A stretch of DNA of 7,400 bases from an uncultured Bacteroidota bacterium (GCA_903835145.1 CAILMA010000438.1:1-7400), one strand, 5' to 3'; counted from the stretch's first letter, positions 1-5,771 are shown. The notes: generated by a model from the sequence alone, not told the origin. A program made the numbers and translations.

Positions 1-778
1 GATTATCTGAGTGATAAGGAAAATACCTTACCTGATGGAAAGAAGTACCGTGATCGGTTGATGCATAAAGGCAGAACTCAGCTGTCCATGAAGACGGCTC
101 CCAGCCGTAGGTGATACAATAAACTGTATGTGCAGCATCATTAACCGAAAACAGACGGAAAATATAATTGCCACCCCATGCAACGGGGAAACTGATACCG
201 GTGGATGAGTCGAAAGTTGTACCATTATTATCAGAGTACATTACCTTGAGGCCGGTACCTGCCAGCACTCTTGTGCTCCCTGTAGTGTTTGCTGTAACGC
301 ACATGGCATAAGGAGAAAACTCAATTTTGTCACTCACCTTGGTCCAGGCCACTGTGGGCAAGGCTGTTTTCCAGATGCTACCACCGTCAGCCGTAGCGTA
401 GAGTGTACTTGTTGACGGCATGAATGCAAAGTGATCTATTCGCCCTGCAAGGTTGTCATTACCTCGTTCGTACCATGTTCCGTTTATCGCTCCGCCGGCA
501 AAGGCAGCAGTACTACGCTCTGCGAAATGGCCCTGATGCAGGTATAAAGCACTTAGCGCATTATTGGCCTCCACTTCGCGCCAGTTGGTGCCGGGTGCTG
601 CCCGGTGTATAAGTTCGAAATATGCTTTTTTGCGGGCGTCCCTGTCTTCGTTCTCTTCGCCACCCATTGGCTCCGGGCCACGATGCACCGGTTTAGGCTG
701 GCAGCCGTTTAGTACCATTGCTACCATAGCGGCGATGATGAACATTGAACTTCCCGTAATCTTTTTTAAAGCGTCCAT
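1..778 (-). CDS. BNR/Asp-box beta-propeller lipoprotein, 3' end beyond window
   Basis: An open frame runs from ATG at 778 to the left edge without a stop, giving 259 residues of N-terminal portion. Residues 1-26 form a lipoprotein signal: Lys5-Lys6, a hydrophobic stretch from about 12 to 23, then the lipobox LNGC with Cys26 as the predicted lipidated residue. A charged linker (about 27-55) follows. The segment around 110-138 (AGRIDHFAF, then LYATADGGSIWKT) is typical of sortilin/GH74/BNR-like propeller blades. Two Asp-box-like turns are visible: SDNNGTTF (182-189, with Asn in the Asp position) and STDHGTSF (240-247). Such propellers are common in secreted Bacteroidota proteins, where they act as carbohydrate-binding, sialidase-like or adhesive modules. 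No catalytic residues can be assigned here, so the enzymatic role is unknown. It starts 9 bp after the stop of the upstream exported protein, suggesting co-transcription. A C-terminal sorting domain may lie outside the window. Confidence 0.85.
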   Translation of the reverse strand, partial: MDALKKITGSSMFIIAAMVAMVLNGCQPKPVHRGPEPMGGEENEDRDARKKAYFELIHRAAPGTNWREVEANNALSALYLHQGHFAERSTAAFAGGAINGTWYERGNDNLAGRIDHFAFMPSTSTLYATADGGSIWKTALPTVAWTKVSDKIEFSPYAMCVTANTTGSTRVLAGTGLKVMYSDNNGTTFDSSTGISFPVAWGGNYIFRLFSVNDAAHTVYCITYGWEPSSWTAEFCLYASTDHGTSFHQVRYFPYHSDN

Positions 779-787
779 ATAATTTTA

Positions 788-1261
788 CTACCGGTATTTT
801 ATGACAATATTGTCGATTTTGTTTTTTTTGCATTTAGCCATGATGCTGTATTCCGTAGCGCTGTCGGATAGCATTATGTTTACAGTAAAGGAGTCGAGCT
901 TGCTGGATTGGTCTGCGGTAAGCGCAAGTTTATTGAGTCCTTTTATCAACTTAAAACTCGTTAATCCTTTTTTGTTGTGAGCTTCTTCCTTGCCAGGCAC
1001 CTCGGCACTCCGTAGAGCAGCGGTACCATTAAAAATCAAATTTACTTTGTTGCCGCTGAGATTATTCCCGGAAATCAGGAACTTTACAGTACCCCCGGTC
1101 CAACTATATGTTTTTGTTGCGCCAGAACTCAGGTAGTCGAACACCACAACGGGATCTTTACCCGGGATAACCGCGGCTGATGTCGGCGGCTTAAGTCTAT
1201 TCTGTGCGTGTAAGGCAATAGAGCCAGTAACAAGCAAGCTAAACAGAAAACATAACTTCAT
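788..1261 (-). CDS. Exported protein of unknown function, 157 aa
   Basis: I do not recognise this family. The chosen start is ATG at 1261, because it gives a clean signal peptide (MKLCFLFSLLVTGSIALHA followed by Gln). An in-frame TTG at 1285 would put eight unlikely residues in front of it. The predicted signal peptidase I site is after ALHA, at about residue 19, and there is no lipobox cysteine there. The mature part (about 138 residues) is rich in Lys, Ser, Asn and beta-branched residues in alternating polar/hydrophobic patterns (for example VKFLISGNNLSGNKVNLIFNG), suggesting a beta-sandwich; this is inference. It ends 9 bp before the beta-propeller lipoprotein and is probably the first gene of that unit. 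A TAnnTTTG box lies 59 bp upstream of the start. It may be a periplasmic or secreted partner of the propeller protein, but nothing in the sequence shows the role. Confidence 0.8.
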   Translation of the reverse strand: MKLCFLFSLLVTGSIALHAQNRLKPPTSAAVIPGKDPVVVFDYLSSGATKTYSWTGGTVKFLISGNNLSGNKVNLIFNGTAALRSAEVPGKEEAHNKKGLTSFKLIKGLNKLALTADQSSKLDSFTVNIMLSDSATEYSIMAKCKKNKIDNIVIKYR

Positions 1262-1319
1262 AAAAATGTCTAAAAAATTACACAATTGAGGTGTTTTTGC
1301 TTCAACTGCACGAGGTTAG

Positions 1320-1327
1320 CAAATATA
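1320..1327 (-). promoter_or_regulatory. Bacteroidota-type -7 box for the 788-1261 gene
   Basis: Read on the minus strand this is TATATTTG, an exact match to the Bacteroidota -7 consensus TAnnTTTG. It would give a leader of roughly 50 nt for the exported protein starting at 1261. The -33 element is weak: only TTTC or ATTT lies about 16-18 bp upstream instead of TTTG. An eight-base match with two free positions can occur by chance in AT-rich DNA. Confidence 0.45.
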
Positions 1328-1474
1328 CAATCAAAATATTGATGAAATATCTTGACTACGATACTGGCAGGAAAAAGTTAGCCCTGCATCATAATGTCGC
1401 TCATTCCTAAATTATTGGTAGATCAGGGAATCTGATAGTCCAATAGCGCATGGTTACAATATAGAAAACAAACG

Positions 1475-1515
1475 GGGAACGGACAGCTATTCTGCTGTTC
1501 GCCTCAATTGTTCCC
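1475..1515. other. Nested inverted repeats in the divergent intergenic region
   Basis: The 309 bp between the divergent starts at 1261 and 1571 contain no convincing ORF. The main structure is an inner stem CGGACAGC (1480-1487) against GCTGTTCG (1494-1501), with one G-U pair and a six-base loop. Outside it GGGAAC (1475-1480) pairs with GTTCCC (1510-1515), sharing one base with the inner stem. No clean T-run follows on the plus strand, so an ordinary terminator is unlikely. It could be a leader structure for the plus-strand gene, an operator, or chance. The rest of the gap holds the -7 box at 1320-1327 and the inverted repeat at 1549-1568; I see nothing else there. Confidence 0.35.
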
Positions 1516-1548
1516 TGGCATGTGAGAAAACCATTTTATTGTTATAAA

Positions 1549-1568
1549 TTTCGGCATTATTACCGAAA
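1549..1568. promoter_or_regulatory. Inverted repeat TTTCGG-N8-CCGAAA just before a start codon
   Basis: Six-base perfect arms at 1549-1554 and 1563-1568 are separated by 8 bp and end 2 bp before the ATG at 1571. The left arm overlaps TAAATTTC (1545-1552), one mismatch from the -7 consensus TAnnTTTG. The repeat could be an operator over a promoter, or an mRNA hairpin that blocks ribosome access. No TTTG -33 element is visible at the right distance. The function is inferred from position only. Confidence 0.4.
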
Positions 1569-1570
1569 GC

Positions 1571-2209
1571 ATGGCGAAATATTTACTTGTTATTGCATTG
1601 GTTTTCGTTTGCAGCAGTTTTAATATTTGCGAACGGAAAGTTATCACTGATGGCACTATATCAAGGGTTTACATATATCCTGATTGCGGCGACACTTCCT
1701 GTTACCTGAAACAACGCTACCAGGCCAACCATGTAGTGGAATACCTTTATATAAATAGCGAATTGAGGTATAAACGGATATTGGACAAAACAAGTAGTTG
1801 GATTGCCAACGTTTACACGTTTACCAAGGATAGTTCCCAACACCGGGTTGATACTATTGCAGGGAACCTGCCGGACTATAGTTTTGCCATTAATGATAGC
1901 TGTTCGCTGAATGTGGAATACTTCGCTGACGGCGCCTACCACATCTGCACTTATGGCTACAACCGGGCCAACGAGTGCAGGCACACCGATTCGTATTCTT
2001 CCACTATTGTTTTCGATAGCCTTTACAAAAGCAAAATGATGGGCTCGTTGCAGATTATTTGCGATACCAACTCGGTGACGGATGCTTACACTAATGAGGA
2101 ATTCGTAAAGATTGTGCACCGGGAGCGGCAAATAGGTATGTGGCGCACGTTTGACCTTAAGAATTATAAGACAGATAGTGCGTACTATGATCCCAAAAAC
2201 GAAAAATAG
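1571..2209 (+). CDS. Exported cysteine-containing protein of unknown function, 212 aa
   Basis: I do not recognise this family. The N-terminus (Lys3, then LLVIALVFV at 5-13) is a typical signal peptide. Cys14 is preceded by Val, so it does not fit a lipobox well, and signal peptidase I cleavage near residues 16-18 is more likely. The mature part has seven cysteines (20, 39, 44 and four more in SCSL, HICTY, NECRH and IICDT), which fits disulfide bonding in the periplasm or outside the cell. It is rich in Tyr, Asp and Ser. The only plausible start is ATG at 1571, which lies directly after an inverted repeat. A long antisense frame overlaps it, but the signal peptide and composition favour this strand. 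It faces the 2283-2618 membrane protein tail to tail, with 73 bp between them. The gene appears to stand alone. Confidence 0.75.
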   Translation: MAKYLLVIALVFVCSSFNICERKVITDGTISRVYIYPDCGDTSCYLKQRYQANHVVEYLYINSELRYKRILDKTSSWIANVYTFTKDSSQHRVDTIAGNLPDYSFAINDSCSLNVEYFADGAYHICTYGYNRANECRHTDSYSSTIVFDSLYKSKMMGSLQIICDTNSVTDAYTNEEFVKIVHRERQIGMWRTFDLKNYKTDSAYYDPKNEK

Positions 2210-2282
2210 GGCCATTCGAACTTGAAGGTGTCTTTCAACCCAGAAGAAAAATTGCTTTCTTTTCAATGCTCCCAACCACCTT

Positions 2283-2618
2283 TCAGATGTCGGTAAATGC
2301 GATAACAAAACCCACTCCAAGCATTATAACCATACCGGTAAAAAAAATAATATCCGCAAGCCACTCAAGTTTACGTTCGTCGTTCTTGCGTAAGGAAAGA
2401 TAGGAAAGCAAGGAAGACGCAATGAAGAAAAAAGTGGCGACACTCAGCAATTCATCTGCATAGGTATCTTTTGCTGCCTTCATGGTTTTGAACAGTGCAA
2501 TGATGGTGATGCATACCCCTATCATGGTGGTGGAGCCACTAAAAACGTGGTGCGGTATCTTGTTTTTGTCCTGTTGTGCATCCTTCACGGGAAATAATTT
2601 TTGCAATATATCAGCCAT
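2283..2618 (-). CDS. Small membrane protein with three predicted TM helices, 111 aa
   Basis: I do not recognise a named family. Three hydrophobic segments are visible at about residues 28-46, 57-76 and 87-108. They follow a polar N-terminal part of about 22 residues (MADILQKLFPVKDAQQDKNK) and are separated by short charged loops (KAAKD, RKNDERK). This pattern suggests an inner-membrane protein. The start was set at ATG 2618. An in-frame TTG at 2627 would add only three residues and would fall almost on the predicted transcription start. A good Bacteroidota promoter lies directly upstream at 2632-2661. It is divergent from the ACP phosphodiesterase gene (130 bp apart). No catalytic motif is visible and no function can be assigned. 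Confidence 0.75.
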   Translation of the reverse strand: MADILQKLFPVKDAQQDKNKIPHHVFSGSTTMIGVCITIIALFKTMKAAKDTYADELLSVATFFFIASSLLSYLSLRKNDERKLEWLADIIFFTGMVIMLGVGFVIAFTDI

Positions 2619-2631
2619 ACCGGTCAATGCT

Positions 2632-2661
2632 CAAAATTAATGCCTGAATTTGCACGGCAAA
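2632..2661 (-). promoter_or_regulatory. Bacteroidota -33/-7 promoter for the small membrane protein
   Basis: On the minus strand TTTG (2661-2658) is followed after 18 bp by TAATTTTG (2639-2632), an exact TAnnTTTG. Both boxes and the spacing fit the Bacteroidota housekeeping promoter. Transcription would start only a few bases before the ATG at 2618, giving a very short leader. This is the best promoter match in the window. Confidence 0.6.
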
Positions 2662-2748
2662 ATGTTAATAATTTGCTGCACCAGAGCAAAATCACAAAAT
2701 GCCCCTGGTGCTGAAAAGAATTGTTGGCATAATCGTTAGCTTCGCAAT

Positions 2749-3336
2749 ATGAATTATCTCGGTCATGCTTACTTGTCATTTGGCGACAAAGATATACTTA
2801 CCGGAAACATGATAGGCGATCATGTAAAAGGCAAGATGACACAAAGTGCGTATCCCGAAAAGATATGGACCGGCGTGATGCTGCACCGGAAAATAGACGA
2901 GTATTCTGACCAACATGATGCTACGAAAAGAGCAAAAGTTTTTTTCAGGGCGGACTATGGCTTGTATGCCGGGGCAATAATGGATACGCTCTACGACCAT
3001 TTTCTGGCCAATGACCCCAAGCTGTTTGCGGACGATGTGAGTCTGGATACGTTTTCAGCACAAGTTTATAAGCAACTAAGCGATAATGCAGCCTACCTGC
3101 CGCCCACCTTTGCGGCTTACTTCCCGCATATGGTGGAGCACAACTGGCTGAAAGGGTACCGAGTGATCCGCGGGATGGAGCGAGCCCTCAAGGGGCTTTC
3201 CCGAAGGGCTGCCCACATGGCGCCCCCGGAAAAAGCCTATGAAATCTTTGTTACGAATTATTACCAACTCAACCAATGTTATTACGAGCTCATAGATGAC
3301 CTTTCTGCTTTTGTTAAAAATGAACTGAATAAATGA
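2749..3336 (+). CDS. acpH: Acyl carrier protein phosphodiesterase (AcpH/DUF479 family)
   Basis: This 195-residue protein matches the AcpH family (about 190-200 residues), which removes the 4'-phosphopantetheine group from holo-acyl carrier protein, giving apo-ACP. The family is cytoplasmic and HD-like, and metal-dependent. Diagnostic features in order: N-terminal MNYLGHAYLS (cf. MNFLAHLHLA in E. coli), GNMIGDHVKG (19-28, with Asp24), LHRKIDEYSDQH (45-56, with His46, Asp50, Asp54 and His56) and the MDTLYDHFLA segment (78-87, with Asp79, Asp83 and His84). The later WLKGYRVIRGMERALKGLSRR segment is also typical. All expected acidic and His positions are present, so the enzyme looks intact. The start at ATG 2749 gives the full conserved N-terminus. 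It precedes the serine-hydrolase gene on the same strand by 110 bp with a possible terminator between them, so the two are probably not one operon. The assignment comes from motif recognition, not alignment. Confidence 0.88.
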   Translation: MNYLGHAYLSFGDKDILTGNMIGDHVKGKMTQSAYPEKIWTGVMLHRKIDEYSDQHDATKRAKVFFRADYGLYAGAIMDTLYDHFLANDPKLFADDVSLDTFSAQVYKQLSDNAAYLPPTFAAYFPHMVEHNWLKGYRVIRGMERALKGLSRRAAHMAPPEKAYEIFVTNYYQLNQCYYELIDDLSAFVKNELNK

Positions 3337-3357
3337 TGTTGTTATCCTTTAAAAATT

Positions 3358-3365
3358 TATTTTTG
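3358..3365 (+). promoter_or_regulatory. Possible -7 box upstream of the serine hydrolase
   Basis: TATTTTTG matches TAnnTTTG exactly. There is no good TTTG at the -33 position (only GTTG, 16 bp upstream). If used, transcription would begin near 3372 and give a leader of about 75 nt containing the hairpins at 3373-3413. Confidence 0.35.
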
Positions 3366-3372
3366 TCCGCAT

Positions 3373-3420
3373 CGCCGGTTATAACGGCGGCCCTACCCTG
3401 AGCAATCGGGGGCTATTTTT
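3373..3420 (+). terminator. Hairpins with T-run after the ACP phosphodiesterase gene
   Basis: Two GC-rich hairpins lie in tandem. The first pairs CGCC (3373-3376) with GGCG (3386-3389), with an inner extension and one bulged base. The second pairs GCCC (3390-3393) with GGGC (3410-3413), plus an inner CC/GG, and is followed by TATTTTT. This fits an intrinsic terminator for the upstream gene, although the second stem is short and bulged. The alternative is a 5' leader structure of the serine hydrolase if the -7 box at 3358 is active. Confidence 0.45.
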
Positions 3421-3446
3421 AATTATTATATTTTTTGATTCTGAAA

Positions 3447-4652
3447 ATGCTTCGTTCAAGACATTCCTTTATTGCGGTACTTGTGCTCTCCTTGTTATTG
3501 ATAGCCTGCCATTCTAACTCTCAGCAGGCATCTGCACATACTGGCAAGACCAGTGGCTTTTCAGAAGCTCCGGTAAACACTCCGATAAGGCCCCTTGCCT
3601 ACGATACAACTTCACCTCAAATAAGGGAAATTATTACGCGGCTTGACAAGTTCTATCAGACACAGGTGAGAGCTGGCTTCAATGGTAGCGTACTTGTTGG
3701 CTATAAGGGCAACGTGATCTACGAACGTTATTTCGGATACAGCAACAGGGAGCGCAAAATACCGGAATCACCCAACAGCAGCTGCCAGCTTGCATCTATT
3801 TCCAAAACATTTACTGGTGCGGCTGTTCTTTATCTCTACCAGCGCAAGCACCTTGATATTGATAAACCTGTACAATTTTATATTAAGAGCTTTCCATACC
3901 CTGCTATAACCGTGCGCATGCTGCTGAGCCATAGAAGCGGGCTACCGGACTATACAAAGTGGGTACCCAATTACAACCATGATACCCGCACACCTATAGA
4001 TAACGACCAAATGATTGCGCTGATGGCCGAACACCATCCGGCACTCGAATTTAAAGCTAACAGCAGGTTTACTTATTGCAATACCAATTTCGCGGTACTT
4101 GCCAAGATTGTAGAAGTGGTGACCGATATGAGCTTCAGCGAGTTTATGACCAAGTACATTTTTCACCCGCTGGGCATGAACCATACCTTTATATATAACC
4201 CTAATAAAGGACTACCTGCCGAGGCAGCCATAAGCTACCGATACAACTGGGCTCGTGAGCCTGATATGTTTGCTGATGGTGTGTATGGAGATAAAGGTAT
4301 TTACAGTACACCAGAAGATATGTACCGTTGGGATCAATCATTTTATCATAAGACCCTGCTCAATGATGCGACAATAGACCTCGCCTACGGCCCGTGCTCA
4401 TTTGAGAAGAAAGGCATTAAAAACTATGGTCTGGGCTGGAGGATGCTTTGCTATCCTGACGGGAATAAGATTATTTACCACAACGGCTGGTGGCATGGCA
4501 ATAATACCTCGTTCTACAGACTAATAAAAGACAATTTTACGGTTGTGGTATTGGGTAATAAATTCAACAAAGCGATTTACCACCATGCAGCAGCTATTTG
4601 CGGTATAGTAAATGGGGTGTCCACAGGTAAAGGCCTTGATACTGAAGATTAG
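3447..4652 (+). CDS. Serine hydrolase lipoprotein, class C beta-lactamase/PBP fold
   Basis: The 401-residue protein begins with a lipoprotein signal (Arg3, Arg5, hydrophobic 8-19, lipobox LIAC with Cys21). The next residues, HSNS, have no strong inner-membrane retention signal that I can judge. A Ser/Thr-rich linker (about 22-55) leads into a beta-lactamase-related domain (PF00144 type, about 65-395). The three expected motifs are present: S117-I-S-K120 (nucleophile Ser117 and Lys120), Y210-C-N212 (YxN) and H345-N-G347 (HxG in place of KTG). Further family marks are LLSHRSGLPDY (159-169) and FHPLGMNHT (239-247). Members include esterases, D-aminopeptidases, DD-peptidases and many uncharacterised enzymes, so the substrate cannot be named. 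Antibiotic resistance should not be assumed. ATG at 3447 was chosen over the in-frame TTG at 3435 because it gives a cleaner signal peptide. It converges on the lipoprotein gene at 4778-5056. Confidence 0.9.
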   Translation: MLRSRHSFIAVLVLSLLLIACHSNSQQASAHTGKTSGFSEAPVNTPIRPLAYDTTSPQIREIITRLDKFYQTQVRAGFNGSVLVGYKGNVIYERYFGYSNRERKIPESPNSSCQLASISKTFTGAAVLYLYQRKHLDIDKPVQFYIKSFPYPAITVRMLLSHRSGLPDYTKWVPNYNHDTRTPIDNDQMIALMAEHHPALEFKANSRFTYCNTNFAVLAKIVEVVTDMSFSEFMTKYIFHPLGMNHTFIYNPNKGLPAEAAISYRYNWAREPDMFADGVYGDKGIYSTPEDMYRWDQSFYHKTLLNDATIDLAYGPCSFEKKGIKNYGLGWRMLCYPDGNKIIYHNGWWHGNNTSFYRLIKDNFTVVVLGNKFNKAIYHHAAAICGIVNGVSTGKGLDTED

Positions 4653-4724
4653 ATTTTTAGTTCCCAGGGATCGTTGCACCAGATAACTGGCTTCCATTCA
4701 AGAAATTTTATTCGTACAAAAATT

Positions 4725-4755
4725 AAAGAGGCTGCTCAAATTGAACAGCCTCTTT
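4725..4755. terminator. Bidirectional intrinsic terminator between convergent genes
   Basis: Perfect ten-base arms AAAGAGGCTG (4725-4734) and CAGCCTCTTT (4746-4755) are extended inward by TCAA/TTGA after one mismatch. On the minus strand the hairpin is followed by AATTTTTG; on the plus strand its own right arm ends in TTT, followed by GTAATTATT. It sits 72 bp after the serine-hydrolase stop and 22 bp after the lipoprotein stop, so it can serve both converging transcripts. The U-run is better for the minus-strand gene. Confidence 0.8.
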
Positions 4756-4777
4756 GTAATTATTAAGCAAGAAGAAA

Positions 4778-5056
4778 TTATTTTTTCTTTTCGTCTTTCT
4801 TAGCATCTTTCTTAGCGTCCATTTTGCTGTCAGCTGGTTTAGCTTCCATTTTGCTGTCAGCTGGCTTAGCCATAGAATCAGCAGGTTTAGCCATAGAATC
4901 AGCAGGTTTTGGAGCTTCGGGAGCCGGAGCTGGAGCCGGAGCAGCAGCCGCAGCAGAATCAGCGGCAGTTTTTGCACCTTCAGCAGCTTTATCACCGCAA
5001 GAAGCTAAGAACAGACCCATTGTAAGAGCAAATACGCTCAGTTTCACTAATTTCAT
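4778..5056 (-). CDS. Small repeat-bearing Ala/Pro/Lys-rich lipoprotein, 92 aa
   Basis: The signal peptide MKLVKLSVFALTMGLFLASC has a clear lipobox (LASC, Cys20). The mature part of about 73 residues is low-complexity: an Ala-rich section (24-39), a Pro-Ala alternation (40-46), then four tandem repeats built on PADS. Two are seven-residue units PADSMAK (51-57, 58-64) and two are nine-residue units PADSKM(E/D)AK (65-73, 74-82). A Lys-rich tail follows (KKDAKKDEKKK). It is probably disordered and membrane-anchored. The Lys-rich C-terminus could contact acidic surface polymers or nucleic acid, but that is speculation. It is a paralogue of the next gene on the same strand: the first 21 residues match at most positions and the composition is similar. 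The A-rich leader directly before ATG 5056 fits Bacteroidota translation initiation without a Shine-Dalgarno sequence. The plus-strand frame overlapping it is a shadow. Confidence 0.85.
   Translation of the reverse strand: MKLVKLSVFALTMGLFLASCGDKAAEGAKTAADSAAAAAPAPAPAPEAPKPADSMAKPADSMAKPADSKMEAKPADSKMDAKKDAKKDEKKK
4811..4906 (-). repeat. In-gene tandem repeats, 21-bp and 27-bp units
   Basis: Within the lipoprotein gene, two 21-bp units encode PADSMAK and two 27-bp units encode PADSKM(E/D)AK. The 21-bp units are almost identical in DNA, and so are the 27-bp units (for example CCATTTTGCTGTCAGCTGG at both 4819 and 4846 on the plus strand). This points to recent slippage or unequal recombination. 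All units are multiples of three, so copy changes keep the frame. Confidence 0.85.
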
Positions 5057-5099
5057 AAACGTTTGTTTTTTGTTGTTATGCTCATTTATACAAAAATTT

Positions 5100-5112
5100 A
5101 AAAAAGGTAACC
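5100..5112 (-). promoter_or_regulatory. GGTNACC-T6 upstream element, copy 1
   Basis: On the minus strand this is GGTTACCTTTTTT, 49 bp upstream of the lipoprotein start at 5056. A near-identical element occurs at the same distance from the paralogue's start. GGTNACC is a short palindrome. A weak -7-like AATTTTTG (5098-5091) lies just downstream, so the element may be part of the promoter or an operator. It may also simply be a remnant of the gene duplication. Confidence 0.45.
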
Positions 5113-5288
5113 TGCTTTTTTGAATAATTTCCGGAACTTTTATTTTCCTGCTGCTTCGGCCAAAATATACTGTGCATGCATAGGCCTATAGCAGCAAACA
5201 AAATAAAAAACAAACGCTATTGCATAGCAATAACGGCTTAAAACCGAACCCGCAATTGCAGCTGTCCGGGGGGGTGCATAAACTAAAA

Positions 5289-5314
5289 CGGGTTGCACCA
5301 TATGGTGCAACCCG
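5289..5314 (-). terminator. Perfect 26-bp palindrome, intrinsic terminator
   Basis: CGGGTTGCACCAT (5289-5301) is followed directly by its exact reverse complement (5302-5314). On the minus strand the stem is followed by TTTTAGTTT. It begins 25 bp after the stop of the lipoprotein gene at 5340 and therefore probably ends that transcript. It separates the two paralogous lipoproteins into independent units. The intergenic DNA between this and the start at 5056 holds the GGTNACC element and a small hairpin (TATTGC-ATA-GCAATA at 5218-5232), but no gene. Confidence 0.75.
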
Positions 5315-5339
5315 CCTCAAATTGAAACTGAAGAAATAA

Positions 5340-5612
5340 TTATTTCTTTTTAGCTTCCATTTTAGTGTCTTTCTTTTCAGTTTTTGTTTCAGTCTTAACT
5401 TCAGTTGTTTTAGCAACAGAATCATCTGGTTTAGCAGCTGCTGCAGTCATAGAGTCAGTAGCAGGAGCTGGTGCTGGTGCTGGAGTGGTTGTAGTTGTAG
5501 AGGTAGTAGTGCTTGAAGAATCAGATTTTGACGCATCTCCTTTACCAGGACCGCAAGAAACAACGAACATACCAAGAGCGAGAGTGAAAACGCTGAGTTT
5601 AACTAATTTCAT
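5340..5612 (-). CDS. Small Thr/Pro/Lys-rich lipoprotein, 90 aa, paralogue of the 4778-5056 gene
   Basis: The signal peptide MKLVKLSVFTLALGMFVVSC has a lipobox (VVSC, Cys20). The mature part is low-complexity: Ser/Thr-rich (28-43, with runs of Thr), Pro-Ala alternation (44-51), an Ala stretch (57-60), and a charged Lys/Glu/Thr tail ending TKMEAKKK. The order signal, Cys-Gly, spacer, PAPAPA, DSM/DSVAK, Lys-rich tail is the same as in the neighbouring paralogue, but the PADS repeats are missing and Thr replaces Ala. This fits duplication followed by drift in a disordered chain. It is probably exported and lipid-anchored, function unknown. The leader before ATG 5612 is A-rich, typical of well-translated Bacteroidota genes. 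It has its own terminator at 5289-5314, so it is probably transcribed alone. Confidence 0.85.
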   Translation of the reverse strand: MKLVKLSVFTLALGMFVVSCGPGKGDASKSDSSSTTTSTTTTTPAPAPAPATDSMTAAAAKPDDSVAKTTEVKTETKTEKKDTKMEAKKK

Positions 5613-5652
5613 AATTTTTGTTTTAAGTTATTTCCTATTAATGCCTTAAAAC

Positions 5653-5665
5653 AAAAAAGGTGACC
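5653..5665 (-). promoter_or_regulatory. GGTNACC-T6 upstream element, copy 2
   Basis: On the minus strand this is GGTCACCTTTTTT, 46-47 bp upstream of the start at 5612. It matches the 5100-5112 element at 12 of 13 positions, the variable base being the centre of the palindrome. No clear TAnnTTTG box is visible in this leader. Confidence 0.45.
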
Positions 5666-5771
5666 CAAGAAATTGATCTATTTTTTTATTTTTTTTTGCA
5701 ATAATCTTATGTTGTATTTATTGAATGTTCAAATCACTGACAGTCATCGCTTAATGTCCATACCAACAATG

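Noticed and set aside
28..225. A 65-codon minus-strand open frame near the left edge
   Set aside because: It lies in a different frame inside the propeller gene and has no recognisable features.
424..782. Two plus-strand open frames opposite the beta-propeller lipoprotein
   Set aside because: The minus-strand frame is continuous from 778 to the edge with a lipobox and Asp-boxes, so these are shadows.
1661..2320. A 219-codon open frame on the minus strand, antisense to the 1571-2209 gene
   Set aside because: It lacks a signal peptide or recognisable domain, has composition typical of an antisense shadow, and overlaps both the plus-strand exported protein and the start of the membrane-protein gene's 3' end. 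The plus-strand frame has a clear signal peptide.
3435..3446. TTG at 3435 as the serine-hydrolase start
   Set aside because: It adds only four residues, and the ATG at 3447 gives a normal lipoprotein signal.
3447..4652. Interpretation as an antibiotic-resistance beta-lactamase
   Set aside because: The fold and SxxK/YxN/HxG motifs are shared by many esterases and peptidases. HxG in place of KTG and the lack of resistance context do not support that claim.
4811..4906. Possible CRISPR-like repeat array
   Set aside because: The repeats are directly adjacent, without spacers, and encode in-frame protein repeats.
4824..5123. A 99-codon plus-strand frame rich in Ala, Gly and Ser
   Set aside because: It is the antisense reading of the repetitive lipoprotein gene, whose Ala/Pro/Asp repeats keep the other frames open.
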